Assembly (NCBI GenBank): GCA_030737875.1
Contig: CM060926.1
Location: 321,599,922-321,663,921 of the forward strand
From: Allium sativum
Lineage: Eukaryota > Streptophyta > Magnoliopsida > Asparagales > Amaryllidaceae
Reading direction: 5' to 3'
Length of the DNA stretch: 64,000 nucleotides
Positions 11,300-21,113 of the stretch are shown piece by piece; within the stretch, counting starts at the first letter, position 1; each line of letters begins with the position of its first letter. Under the pieces are notes generated by a model. The model was not told where the DNA came from and ran no database searches. It saw only the letters and a program-made list of their open reading frames with translations. Position numbers and translations under genes: made by a program.

Positions 11300-12588
11300 C
11301 ATACGTGGTAAGCCAATCCATTCCTAGAATCAACCCATAGCCCATAAACCCGAGCACATACGCGTCGCATTCAAACTCGACGCATAATACAGATATTTTC
11401 AAGCCCCGACAAATCATCGATAAATGAGCCGAACCACCAATGGGGTTTGAAACAACTACAGGATCTACTACCATACTAGTAATTAAGTGCAGAGATTCAA
11501 CCACAGAACTAGATATAAATGAGTGTGAAGCACTAGAATCAAAAAGTGTTCTAACTGGATGGTTGGAAAGAGAAATAGACTTTCTACGGAAATTTTCTAC
11601 CTCTTTTAGGAGCACTGATCGCGAGAGCATGCACCTGCCCTCTAGAAATCCTTGCTCTTTGCCCTTGTCCTTGCGATCCTGTTTCTTCGGGCACTCTTTA
11701 AAGAAGTGTCCGACCTCTCCGCAATTAAAGCAACTGGCCTTCCTTCTTTTACAATCTTTGATCAAGTGACCCTCCTTTCCACAATTGTGACATTTTCTCT
11801 TATCCCTACCTTTGTCATCTTCCCCCCTTTCTTCTGTTGTTGCTGCTTTTTCTTGGGCCACACCTTCTCATTCTACGATGTCCCCTTAGTCTTTGCTTCC
11901 TTCTTCTCTCCCTTGTCCTCCTCATGCATTAGGGCCATATCTACAAGCTTTTCAAAAGTGGCCCCATTGGAATATGGGACATGGATAAACCATGCAGAGG
12001 CTCATTCAATCCTTTAGCAAACCGCAAAGCCTTTTTGTGCGGTGTATCCACCAACTCTAGCCCGAACCTTGCCAGCAGGTTGAACTTGTTCACATACTCC
12101 TTCACTGTCAAATTTTTTTGTTTGAGAGTTAAGAACCTCTCCATCTGTATGCTTCTTTCCGCTTGGGAAAGAAATTTCATTTCGAACCTCTATCTAAAGT
12201 CTCCCAAAGTTTCTACCGGACGTCCTTCTTGGGTGACTTCCCACCAAAATGAGGCTTCGTCCTTTAACAGCCAAGCAACTAATTGAATTTTCCTTCGGTC
12301 CTCCACTTCAAAGATTACGATTAAGTCCTCTATATCCTTAAGCCAATTCCGAGCTTCTACGAATGTCTCGTTCTCATGTAATGGCCTTCCTCCCATAGAC
12401 TGGAAGTCTTTGCAAATCTTGGAAAAGTTACCAGCTCTTGAAGGGGGAGGAGGAGGAATAACTGGTGCAGCTGGGGGAGGAACGTTTTCTTGGCCTTCGG
12501 CAGGCGACGTGGCCTCCAAATACCTACGGAACCAACCAGGTATTGTGATGTCCTCTGGGATATTAGGGATGTTTTGTTCCCCAGACAT
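11300..12588 (-). pseudogene. E1 gag and start of protease, cut by S1
   Basis: Minus-strand gag begins at ATG 12588 (MSGEQNIPNIPEDITIPGWF), about 170 bp after the primer site. The capsid-type block (EARNWLKDIEDLI, ASFWWEVT) runs to an in-frame TAG at 12190-12192, where E2 has CAG (Gln). The frame resumes to 11941, then shifts. From 11861 two intact CCHC zinc knuckles bind RNA (CHNCGKEGHLIKDC, CFNCGEVGHFFKEC). The protease follows with TLFDSSASHSF: the catalytic D-S/T-G-A triad reads DSSA, which should inactivate it. The frame runs into the S1 insertion at 11304 and continues at 6381. Gag forms the particle and protease matures it in the intact family; this copy is dead. Confidence 0.88.
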
Positions 12589-12754
12589 GCTGAAAAAGGG
12601 AAAAGGAAGAAAATTAGATAAAGGACCGAAGGATACTACATATGGCTTTTTAGGGAATGTTTTTCAAAATAGAATTTTCTTTTGAAGATGCTTTTGTTTC
12701 AAAACCTTTTTGAAAATAATTTCCAAAAACATTTATCTAATAAGGTAACCTTCA

Positions 12755-12766
12755 GCTCTGATACCA
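12755..12766 (-). other. E1 tRNA primer-binding site (TGGTATCAGAGC)
   Basis: On the minus strand this 12-mer follows the LTR 3' end by two bases. It is complementary to the 3' end of plant initiator-Met tRNA, the usual primer of plant Ty3/gypsy elements. Confidence 0.9.
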
Positions 12767-12768
12767 AT

Positions 12769-13858
12769 TGTGACACCCCACGTCCGTTAATGTCACTCAC
12801 TAAGGGAATGCATTAAGTTTTGTGAAGCGCTAAAGGTAAACAGACACAGAATAATTACAAGACGGATATAACTAAGGCAGCAACGGAAAATTTAAACTTT
12901 TATTTCAAGCTAAGTCATAATACCGTGGTCCATAATTTCATAAGTTACAAAAACCATTACAATAAAATAACTTTCATCTTGCACCATCAGAGCGCATAAA
13001 TAAATAAAAAGCATCATTCCCCCAATTAAAAGAGTTAAGCCATATTAGAGACATGAACTTGAGCCATACTTCAAAAGTAGCTCCTAACAAGATGATATAT
13101 GATTCCTGATTAAGTCTGAGTGTTTCCTCCCTGAGAACCTGGGGAGGGCCTGGGGAGGGGGGAAACGGAAGAAAGAAGGAGAAACAACAGGGTCAGACAT
13201 AAAGTCTGGCGAGTCTAGTTACTTTCAGCCAACAAACAAATAAAAGCAACATGATAGCATACAAAGTGGATAAGAGAGATTACTACATAAATGGCAGGTG
13301 TGACAAGGTAAGCAAGATAAGGTGTATTTGCCTCACTAATGATTACTCTACATTATTACTAGTATAACTGAAATGAAATGATCCCTACCACTATGAGTTG
13401 GTAGGCCTAGGTCATACGTCCAAGTATACCTTAACCACTACCCTAATCAATCGGCTCCCTACCCTGTAGATATCCTGTGCTGGCCACACAGTAGGAGGTA
13501 TCACTTCCTAAAGTGGCAACACATGGTGTGCACAACCGTATCTACTGGTGTCACGACCGTCTTAGCCCCCTCTGCCCGGCCCATGCACGCACATGTCCCC
13601 GGTCGGTTTGCGTCGCCGACACCATCCCTCTCGTTTAAATCTCTTACAATCAATCAGTAAGCGTGCCCCTTCTCCGCCTAGAACGGAGTTATTTACTTGA
13701 TACCAACTCCGGGTTATTGACTGAAATGGGTCCCACACAATATGATACAAGCTCTCCCCTTGTCTTGTATCCCCACTAGATTTTCCACTGACTACGTATA
13801 CCCTTAGGTGTCTTTAATTACATAGCCTTGTACCCATTATGCTTACCATAAAGGGTGT
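12769..13858 (-). mobile_element. E1 5' LTR, 3' portion (left of the E3 insertion)
   Basis: The minus-strand LTR ends GTGGGGTGTCACA at 12769. It continues rightward until E3 interrupts it at 13859 and resumes at 23662, for about 3.0 kb in total. It carries the conserved LTR motif at 13190-13213 (GGGTCAGACATAAAGTCTGG on the plus strand). No gene is present. Confidence 0.88.
13854..13858. other. Left target-site duplication of E3 (GGTGT)
   Basis: GGTGT here and at 23657-23661 flanks E3 exactly. The target lies at the start of a tandem unit (GGTGTCTTTAATT) of the E1 LTR. Confidence 0.9.
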
Positions 13859-14235
13859 TGTAACGACCCACATTCTACGTATCACAGGACCGTAGAATAT
13901 TTATTTCTTTCACTCACGAAGTCGTATGGTCATGTAACTTTGGGAGATGACTATTGGGGTCATTTCCCATGTTCATGATTTTTGTCGATTTTTAAATGAC
14001 CATTTTACCCCTATTTGGTACTGTTTTGGCCATAAATTTTGACTGGAAAGGAATTTTGACCTGAAACCACTTATTTTGGCTCCGGATGATGGTTTACAAT
14101 TCCATAGAGTGGTCACATTAGCCAAACGGACTCACCGTTTGGGAGATATGGCTGAAACAAGTTTTAGATGGTGAAAAACAGCTTAATTGGGCTTAACCGG
14201 GTAATTAACTGCTAGGCCCAAAGGGGTTTCGGGAT

Positions 14236-14265
14236 TGGATATGTATAAGGGCTGATTAGGGTTAG
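14236..14265 (+). promoter_or_regulatory. Candidate core promoter of E3 (TATA-like plus AGGGTTAG)
   Basis: GATATGTATAAGGG is followed 12-20 bp later by TTAGGGTTAG, then a leader with CTCTTTCAGCCGCC and AACCCTAG, which resembles the start region of plant transcripts. The 3' LTR has GATGTATAGGGG at the same place (about 21494). The start site is inferred, not observed. Confidence 0.4.
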
Positions 14266-14867
14266 AAAACATCTCTTTCAGCCGCCACTTTCATTCTTGG
14301 AACCCTAGCAATGGCCTCCAACACCCAAATCACATTCTAATCAAGTTTTGGCTTAATCTACATCAAATTAAGGAGAGAAAACACGAAAGCAAGGCTAGAG
14401 CTGCTGTTAGACATCAGTGTTCACCCAAATCAGCGAGGTTTCAGTTCTGCGAATTTTATTTGTGGCCAAGGTGAGTGATTAGCATCGTTTTGACACTAAT
14501 TACAGTTAATTAAGGGTAATTAGTGAGTATTAGCGAATTTATACACTGATAAATTCTGGAAAAATATCTATAAATTCGAAAATAATATTTTATGCCTCAT
14601 GTAGAAATTTGGTTTAATTTGATTAAGTTTTGTTAACCCTATGATTAATTTTTGCTTAAACATGCTTAAGGGAAAATATGGGGTTTTGTGTATATTTGAT
14701 CCATTTTGACATGTAAATTCATTGTTTTGGTGTTTGTGGTTAGTTTGTTATGTTGCTATGACTGTTTGGGATGATTTGTGATTGATTAGTATAGTTAGAT
14801 TTATCGAAAACGTCGTCGAATGGCGTAAACAAGTTGTTAGAAAAAGTTGCAGAAAGCTGTGCAGGGT

Positions 14868-15360
14868 TTCAGATCGGATCGGATATGGGTTCGGATCGGA
14901 TTGGAGACCCGAGCAAAGAACCCGACCCGAACTAGAGTTTGGCACAAAAGAGGCTTGGTAAAAAGGAAGGCCATGATGGTTAAGCGGGGAATCGGATCAA
15001 CATAAGGACGAAGGGCTCGGATCGGAACTTTACACTTGGGAGAACTGGCAAGAAGGAATGCCACGCTAACTGAACTGGGATCGGATCGGATAAAGAAGGA
15101 GGGATCGGATCGGAGCACGTGAAGAACGAGGGAGCGGATCGAAGCGGAAGCACGAACTGGAAGGGAGATGGCACCCGACCCGACCCGAGGTGGGATATCC
15201 GACCCGGAGGAGGACACCCGACCCGAACCGACGCGATGGAGTGGACCCGAACCGAACTGCTATCAGAGGAAGACCATGCACCAACGCAACGCAGTGGACC
15301 CGACCCGAACCGATGGCTTGAAAGGAACCCGACCCGACCTAGTATTGACCAATAACCCGA
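14868..15360 (+). repeat. GATCGG / ACCCGACCCGAACCG simple-sequence block in the E3 5' LTR
   Basis: GGATCGGAT words at 14872-15135 give way to repeated ACCCGACCCGA and ACCCGAACCGA words at about 15170-15345. The block is far more GC-rich than its surroundings and lacks stop codons in several frames on both strands. The 3' LTR copy is at 22130-22600. Confidence 0.85.
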
Positions 15361-15905
15361 GATGCAATGGTAGTCCAATATGGGAAGTTAGAGCTCAGGA
15401 TCCAGTTGGGAATCGATGAGTTCACTTCATGATTGGGCTTTGCTGCGGGACTTGTGCCAAGGGGCAGTCGATGTTTATGACTTTGGATCACTATGTATGG
15501 GAAGTACGTGAACGGATTCAGGGCTGCAATGGCCTAGGTACAACTAAAGGGCTATAAACTAATGAAGTGGGGTCATTTGTAAAGATTTGGTCATGACTCC
15601 ATGTGGTAAGCTTGGTAGTAGCAGTAGTTGTACAAGTTGAACTCCGTCACTACTTCGATGGTTCTAGTGATTGACAGTGGTGGACATCGTATGCTTTACG
15701 CACTGAGTGAGAGGTGTGAGGATGGTTGCTATGGTTGATTTGTTTGCTATCATTATGACGTGCACACCCCACCCCCATATTCTTTACACTATTTATTATG
15801 GCACCTTAGAGTACTGTACGGTATGTGGTACTAACTCTTTGGTTGCAGGTCCAGGTTCAGGTATGGTTTAGTATACATGTTATTGTTCTGTTTAGATGCT
15901 TATCG

Positions 15906-15931
15906 CTCATACCAGGCTTTATGTCTGACCC
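15906..15931 (+). promoter_or_regulatory. Conserved LTR motif in the E3 5' LTR
   Basis: CTCATACCAG, then GCTTTATGTCTGACCC, about 480 bp before the LTR end; the 3' LTR copy is at 23150-23175. It is the sense-strand counterpart of blocks in S1, S2, L1, E1, E2, E0 and E4. Confidence 0.65.
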
Positions 15932-16415
15932 AGAGTTTTATGTCTCCTCTTATTACTCTGGGTGCTCATACGAGCAGACTAGAGACAGGTTAGCTGGTGA
16001 TGCACGGGTAGGATGATCCGGAGACGAGCAGGAGGCTTCCACGTAACATATATACAGTATTCCCCCTGTGTTGTTGAAGACCGCTGCTTGGGCATTAGTG
16101 GTGCCTCTTCTACTTTAGCTTTCTTTTGTTTAGGGACAGTAAATTTGGAAAGTTGTAATAAGCTGTATTTCGATTTCCGCTGCTCTGATGTTGATTTTGA
16201 TTTTAGTTAACAGCTTATGCACTGTCTCACCTGTTTTATGTCAAGTATGTTATTATTATTATATTTTACTCCATGCATTGTGAGACATCCTATAGGTTCT
16301 TGATTAGTTCGTTCCCTTCTTTTCTTTCTTCTGACGACCGTCCCGTGCTAGTCGGGTATGTGTACAACGCACTTTCGGAGGAAATGCAGGCTGTTGCGGG
16401 GCGGGCCGTCACACT

Positions 16416-16426
16416 TGGTATCAGAG
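16416..16426 (+). other. E3 tRNA primer-binding site (TGGTATCAGAG)
   Basis: It stands two bases after the LTR 3' end and is complementary to the 3' end of initiator-Met tRNA. Minus-strand DNA synthesis would start here. Confidence 0.92.
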
Positions 16427-16615
16427 ATCTAGGTTGCGTAGTTAACCTAGGGAAGTTATTAGGGAGATATAATATACGTATACGAGAGAGAGCGTATTTG
16501 TGATTATTTTGGTTTTCAAAAGCTATATATATATACTATTAGTAGTATAAGAATGAAGTCGTACTGCACTAGCACCACTATGGGGTCGTTAATCGTTTCC
16601 TTTTTCAGATTAACG

Positions 16616-18049
16616 ATGAGCCGATATGTTAGAGGTACCAGTAGAGGGGCCAATAATGGGAATGCTGCTGACATGAGGACGATGTTTACTAACCTCATGA
16701 GGGAGATGCTTAGGGATGTACAGAGGGCAGCTCCCAATGGTGGAAATGTTGGTGGTCCAATAGTGCAGGCGCCGAGAGTCGACTTCGCCAAGCTGAATAA
16801 GGATTATACTAGCCTTGGTGGGAAGCCGTTCCACGGAACGGAGTCGGCTACGGATGTTCAGGATTGGTTGGATAGTTGCGAACGTATCTTCGAGGATTTG
16901 GGCATCGAGGATGCGACGAAGAGAAAGCTAGTGTCCCGTCAGTTGCAAGGGCGGGCAATGAATTGGTGGAATGCTATAAAGGCAACTACTCCCGAAGATC
17001 AGATTACTTGGGAGCAGTTTAAGGCTCGCTTTAGCGAGAAGTTCATTCCAGCTGCTCAGAAGTCAGTGTTGTTTAAGAAATTCTTGGAGCTCAAGCAGAA
17101 TGGCAGAGCTATCTCGGAGTATATTGCTGAATTTGACACTTTTTCGAAGTATGGGTTATCTCTTATTGATACTGTCGAGAAGAAGAATGAGAAATTCATA
17201 ACTGGTTTGGATCAGTACTTGGGGGAAAGGCTTATTAACCACATCGATGAGACGTTTGAATCGATTGTGGGGAAAGCATTGAGATCAGAAAGTCTCTACC
17301 CTAAGCCGAAGACTGAGGTTGCATCCGCAGATGAGCCAAAGCCACAAGTAAGTGGTGGAGGCAAGGGTGGTTCCCAGAATAAGAGAAAGCAGAATCAGAC
17401 TAAGGATGGCCAGAAGAAAAAGAATAAGCAAGATGTTGAGTGCTTCAGCCGTGGTAAGAAGGGCCATTATGCTAGTAATTGTCAGGCCAAGCCAGCGGAT
17501 AGGAAGTGCTTCAACTGTGGCCAAATGGGACATCACAAGGACAAGTGTCCACAGCTCCCTAAAGAAAACCAAATGGTGAAAGCATATGCCCTTAATGCTA
17601 TTCCTTCTTCGTCGAATGCCCCAACTGCGGTGGAGAAGGGAAAGAATGTCATCATTCAAGGTATTCTCTCTGTTTATGGTGTTCCTGTTAGAGTTTTTTT
17701 CGATATCGGAGCTTCCAGTTCTTTCATATCTAGTGACCTGGTAGATAGGTTGGGATTGGAGCCCGAGATTGTCGATAGGCCTTTAGTAGTGACGAACCTG
17801 ATTGGTGGTTCGACTAGCCTTAGCATGTTTTGTCGTAATGTGGTCTTATCGAGTCATGGATGCATGTTTGTTTGTGATTGCTTTGTTTTGGGCTTTACTG
17901 GGTTTGGCATTATTTTGGGAGTAGATTGGCTCCGAAGATACGGGGTGTTGGTAGACTATGAGGGCTTTTTGGTGACAGCTAGAGCGGATGATGGGCAGAT
18001 GATAGTGTTTGGTGGTCTACCCAGTGAGGGGTATTGGCTAGTTTTCTAA
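16616..18049 (+). CDS. E3 Gag-protease (478 codons, open)
   Basis: The start chosen is ATG 16616 ([11 protein letters not shown]); an in-frame ATG at 16553 would add 21 residues lacking family character. The capsid-type Retrotrans_gag region spans about residues 60-230 ([24 protein letters not shown]). A Lys-rich linker leads to two zinc knuckles. The first (17441-17482, [14 protein letters not shown]) has Arg in place of the second Cys; the second (17507-17548, [14 protein letters not shown]) is intact. The aspartic protease follows with [10 protein letters not shown] (17702-17713): Ile replaces the Ser/Thr of D-S/T-G-A, while ILGVDWL is kept. Gag packages genomic RNA and protease matures the particle. 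The frame ends at TAA 18047-18049, overlapping the pol frame in the -1 register, much as in E2. Confidence 0.9.
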   Translation: MSRYVRGTSRGANNGNAADMRTMFTNLMREMLRDVQRAAPNGGNVGGPIVQAPRVDFAKLNKDYTSLGGKPFHGTESATDVQDWLDSCERIFEDLGIEDATKRKLVSRQLQGRAMNWWNAIKATTPEDQITWEQFKARFSEKFIPAAQKSVLFKKFLELKQNGRAISEYIAEFDTFSKYGLSLIDTVEKKNEKFITGLDQYLGERLINHIDETFESIVGKALRSESLYPKPKTEVASADEPKPQVSGGGKGGSQNKRKQNQTKDGQKKKNKQDVECFSRGKKGHYASNCQAKPADRKCFNCGQMGHHKDKCPQLPKENQMVKAYALNAIPSSSNAPTAVEKGKNVIIQGILSVYGVPVRVFFDIGASSSFISSDLVDRLGLEPEIVDRPLVVTNLIGGSTSLSMFCRNVVLSSHGCMFVCDCFVLGFTGFGIILGVDWLRRYGVLVDYEGFLVTARADDGQMIVFGGLPSEGYWLVF

Positions 18050-18765
18050 ACTCCCTCAACAATCCGCATAGTGAGTTGTCAGGTTTGCCAGTGGTTGGCC
18101 AGTATCCGGATGTTTTCGAAGAAGTGACCGGGCTTTCACCACGTCGAGAGATTGAGTTCCGTATTGATTTAGTGAAAGATGCCAGACCTATAGTGATGCC
18201 ACTTCGTCGTATGGCACCAAGGGAGCAGCGAGAGCTCGAGGTGCAAGTCAGCGATCTTTTGAAGAAGGGATTTATCAGAAGGAGTGTTTCTGAATGGGGA
18301 GCACCAGTTGTGTTTGCTACCAAGGCAGATGGTTCCCTTCGTTTGTGTGTAGACTACCGCGTGTTGAATAAAGCGACGAGGGAGAATAAGTATCCTCTAC
18401 CACGGATAGATGATTTGTTCGATCAGTTGAGTGGCGCGAGAGTATTTTCTCAGTTGGATCTCGCGACAGGTTTTCATCAGCTTAGAGCGGAAGCTGAGAG
18501 TATAGCTAAAATGGCATTTCGGATGCCGTCTGGATTTTATGAGTGGATGGTCATGCCATTCGGGCTGACCAATGCCCCAGCATATTTTGTGGATCTTATG
18601 AATAGGGTATTCAGAGATCAGTTGAATAAGTTTGTCCTTGTGTTCGTTGATGATATTTTGGTCTATTCGAAGACAGAGGAAGAACTCAAGGAACATTTAA
18701 GAATAGTGATGGAGGTGTTGAGAAAACACCAATTGAAAGCAAAGTTTTCTAAGTGTCACTTCTAG
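18028..18765 (+). pseudogene. E3 reverse transcriptase
   Basis: RT domain of about 240 codons in the -1 frame relative to gag-protease; the frame opens after TGA 18025-18027 and has no ATG at its start. Visible blocks: [77 protein letters not shown], and the catalytic FVDD at 18643-18654 with its two metal-binding aspartates. RT copies the element RNA into DNA inside particles. An in-frame TAG at 18763-18765 stands where the family has Trp (CHF-stop-KREV), so the domain is separated from RNase H by a single nonsense change. Otherwise it looks complete. Confidence 0.9.
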
Positions 18766-19332
18766 AAGAGGGAAGTGAGGCTCTTGGGCCATGTTGTTTC
18801 AGAGAATGGTATTGTCGTGGACCCGGCGAAGGTGGCTACGGTACAGGATTGGCCTACGCCCAAGAATGCAACCGATGTAAGAAGTTTCTTGGGGTTAGCT
18901 GGATATTATCGTAAGTTTATCCAAAGTTTCTCCATGATAACAGCACCATTGACCCAGTTGACCAAGAAGAATCAAGCTTTTTTCTGGGATGAAAGGTGCG
19001 AGAATGCATTCAAGAGTCTAAAGGACAAGTTGACATGTGCACCAGTGTTAGTCATTCCTAAGGGGAATGAAGAGATGACGGTATACACGGATGCCTGTGG
19101 TACCGGACTGGGTGCTGTATTGATGCAAGGTGGTAGGGTTTTAGCTTATGCAAGTCGGCAATTGAAACCGCACAAGAAAAGATACCCTACCCATGATTTG
19201 GAATTGGCAGCGATCATGTTCGCGTTGAAGATGTGGAGACACTATCTCTTGGGAGAAAGATTTGAGTTGTTCACAGATCATAAGTCGTTGAAGTATCTCT
19301 TCTCCCAGAAGGATCTAAGTCTCCGGCAATAA
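18766..19332 (+). pseudogene. E3 RT C-terminus and RNase H
   Basis: Same frame as RT, after the TAG. It begins with the RT connection ([30 protein letters not shown]) and continues into RNase [38 protein letters not shown] and [11 protein letters not shown], which supply the acidic D-E-D residues. It would degrade RNA in RNA-DNA hybrids. It ends at an in-frame TAA, 19330-19332 (LRQ-stop-RWLEFL), where related copies read through, so this is a second nonsense change. Confidence 0.88.
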
Positions 19333-20091
19333 AGGTGGTTAGAATTCTTGGCTTCCTTTGATTTTGACATCGCATATACACCGGGAAAGGGCAATGCGGT
19401 GGCTGATGCATTGAGTAGGAGACACAGCAGCTTAGGGGCTATGTTTCTAGAATGGAAGCAACTGGAGTACATCGCTGGGTATGATTTCAGACCAAAGTGC
19501 GAATTGGATCCAGAAATGTTAACAAGTTTGACGATCAGACCCACTTTGATTGAGCGGATCGGCTCTAGTCAGAGGGACGATCCTAACCTATTGGAAATCA
19601 TCTCCAAGTTAGATATGGGTATCGATGAGGAAATGAACAAGTATGGGCTTGATCGAGAAGGATGGCTTAAAAAGAATGGAAAGCTTGTTGTACCCAATGT
19701 CAATGGAATGAGGGATGAAGTGCTTAGAGAGTGTCATCACTCAAAACTGACTATACACCCCGGTGGTAACAAGATGTATCGAGATATGAAGCAGACCTAC
19801 TACTGGGAAGGGATGAAAAGAGATATTGGGAGGTTTATATCCAAATGCATGAATTGCCAGCTAGTTAAAGCCAAGCAAAAGAAGCCTAGTGGGTTGTTAA
19901 AGCCCTTAGAAATTCCCGAATGGAAATGGGAGCAAGTCTCGATGGATTTCATCGATGGTTTACCAAGGACTAGATCGGGACATGATAGCATTTGGGTGAT
20001 TGTGGACCGATTGACTAAAAGTGCAAGATTTATACCAGTCAAATCGACTAGAACGGCAGCCAGGTTGGCAGAATTGTATATGAAGTGGTAG
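19333..20091 (+). pseudogene. E3 integrase N-terminal finger and first part of the core
   Basis: Still in the RT frame. The linker (FDIAYTPGKGNAVADALSR) leads to the integrase HHCC zinc finger (CHHSKLTIHPG ... CMNCQLVKA), then the core start MDFIDGLPRTRSGHDS with the first catalytic Asp and [15 protein letters not shown]. The frame stops at 20089-20091 (YMKW-stop). The next part of the core is open in another frame from 20085, so a one-base gain or two-base loss near 20085-20095 has broken it. Integrase inserts the DNA copy into the chromosome. Confidence 0.88.
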
Positions 20092-20990
20092 TGAGATTTC
20101 ATGGAGTACCTAAAAGCATTGTGAGTGACCGAGACCCATTGTTCACTAGTGGGTTTTGGAAGAGCTTACAAGAGGCTCTAGGGTTAGAGTTTCATCTCAG
20201 TACCACATATCATCCTCAGACCGACGGTCAGACGGAGAGGGTGAATCGTATTTTGGAAGATTTCTTGAGAGCATGTATATTGGATTTTGGTGGATCATGG
20301 GATGACCATTTGCATCTAGTAGAGTTTGCATATAATAATAGCTACCAATCCAGTATCGGTATGGCTCCATTTGAAGCTTTGTACGGAAGACCGTGCAACT
20401 CACCATCATGTTGGATAGAGACTGGCGAGAAGTTTATGCTTGGACCAGATGTGGTGAGGGAAACTTCAGATAAGATCAAGATCATTCAACAACGAATGAA
20501 GGCTGCCCAAGATAGGCAGAAGAGTTATGCTGATAAGAGGAGAAGAGACCTAAAATTCTCCATTGGTGACTTGGTGTTTGTCAAGATTTCTCCATTGAAG
20601 AGCGTGATACGATTTGGAAGGAGAGGCAAGTTAGCACCAAGATTTGTTGGCCCATTCCCTGTTCTTGAACTGATCGGGAATTTGGCATATAGAATCGACT
20701 TACCAGAGAAGATGGCGGGAGTTCACAATGTATTTCATGTTTCCCAACTAAGGAAGTTCGTTCACGACTCAGATATGACTATTTCACCTGATCAGTTAGA
20801 GGACTTCGAAGTAGAACCCGAGGCGGTTTGGAACCGCAAGCCGGCCCGTATTGTCGAGTACGACAAGAAACAACTTCGAAGGAAGGCGGTGAAGCTAGTC
20901 AGGGTTCAGTGGAGCGAGGACGAGAATGATTGCACTTGGGAGACAGAGGAGAACATTAGGGAGACATACCCAGAACTCTTTGCCTGGTAA
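20085..20990 (+). pseudogene. E3 integrase core, C-terminus and chromodomain-like tail
   Basis: It continues integrase after the frame change. [19 protein letters not shown] carries the second catalytic Asp and [14 protein letters not shown] the Glu of the D,D-E triad. The C-terminal block [18 protein letters not shown] and [11 protein letters not shown] follow, then [12 protein letters not shown]. The last 60 residues ([36 protein letters not shown]) have the chromodomain pattern of chromoviruses, thought to guide integration to heterochromatin. The frame ends at TAA 20988-20990. Within this piece I see no further break. Confidence 0.88.
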
Positions 20991-21073
20991 GATTTTGACT
21001 TCGATTTAGTTTTCCGCATGCTAGGATAGGCTAGTTTGCTTGTTTTGCATGTGGATCTTTTGTATGTTTTAGG
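20991..21073 (+). other. E3 3' untranslated internal region
   Basis: Short T-rich non-coding spacer between the pol stop and the hairpin; nothing else recognised. Confidence 0.6.
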
Positions 21074-21103
21074 TTAAGGAATTTCGGGGACGAAATTCCT
21101 TAA
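21074..21103 (+). other. Perfect 13-bp hairpin before the E3 polypurine tract
   Basis: TTAAGGAATTTCG, loop GGGA, CGAAATTCCTTAA: 13 perfect pairs with a 4-nt loop, ending 10 bp before the LTR. The loop-proximal core is shared with E1, E2 (degraded) and the non-coding L1. A role in RNA packaging or plus-strand priming is possible but inferred. Confidence 0.85.
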
Positions 21104-21113
21104 GGGGGGAGAG
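21102..21113 (+). other. E3 polypurine tract
   Basis: AAGGGGGGAGAG lies directly before the LTR start TGTAACG, as required for the plus-strand primer. Confidence 0.9.

Larger units (their letters stand above)
13859..16413 (+). repeat. E3 5' LTR
   Basis: It starts TGTAACGACCCACATTCTACG and ends GGGCCGTCACA. U3 has a TATA-like stretch near 14240. An ACCCGA/GATCGG-rich block lies at about 14868-15360 and the conserved LTR motif at 15906-15931. Open frames of 60-130 codons in the ACCCGA block on both strands are composition effects, not genes. Confidence 0.93.

Noticed and set aside
11440..12017. Plus-strand open frames of 109 and 121 codons
   Set aside because: Antisense to E1 gag and its zinc knuckles, which are clearly the coding strand.
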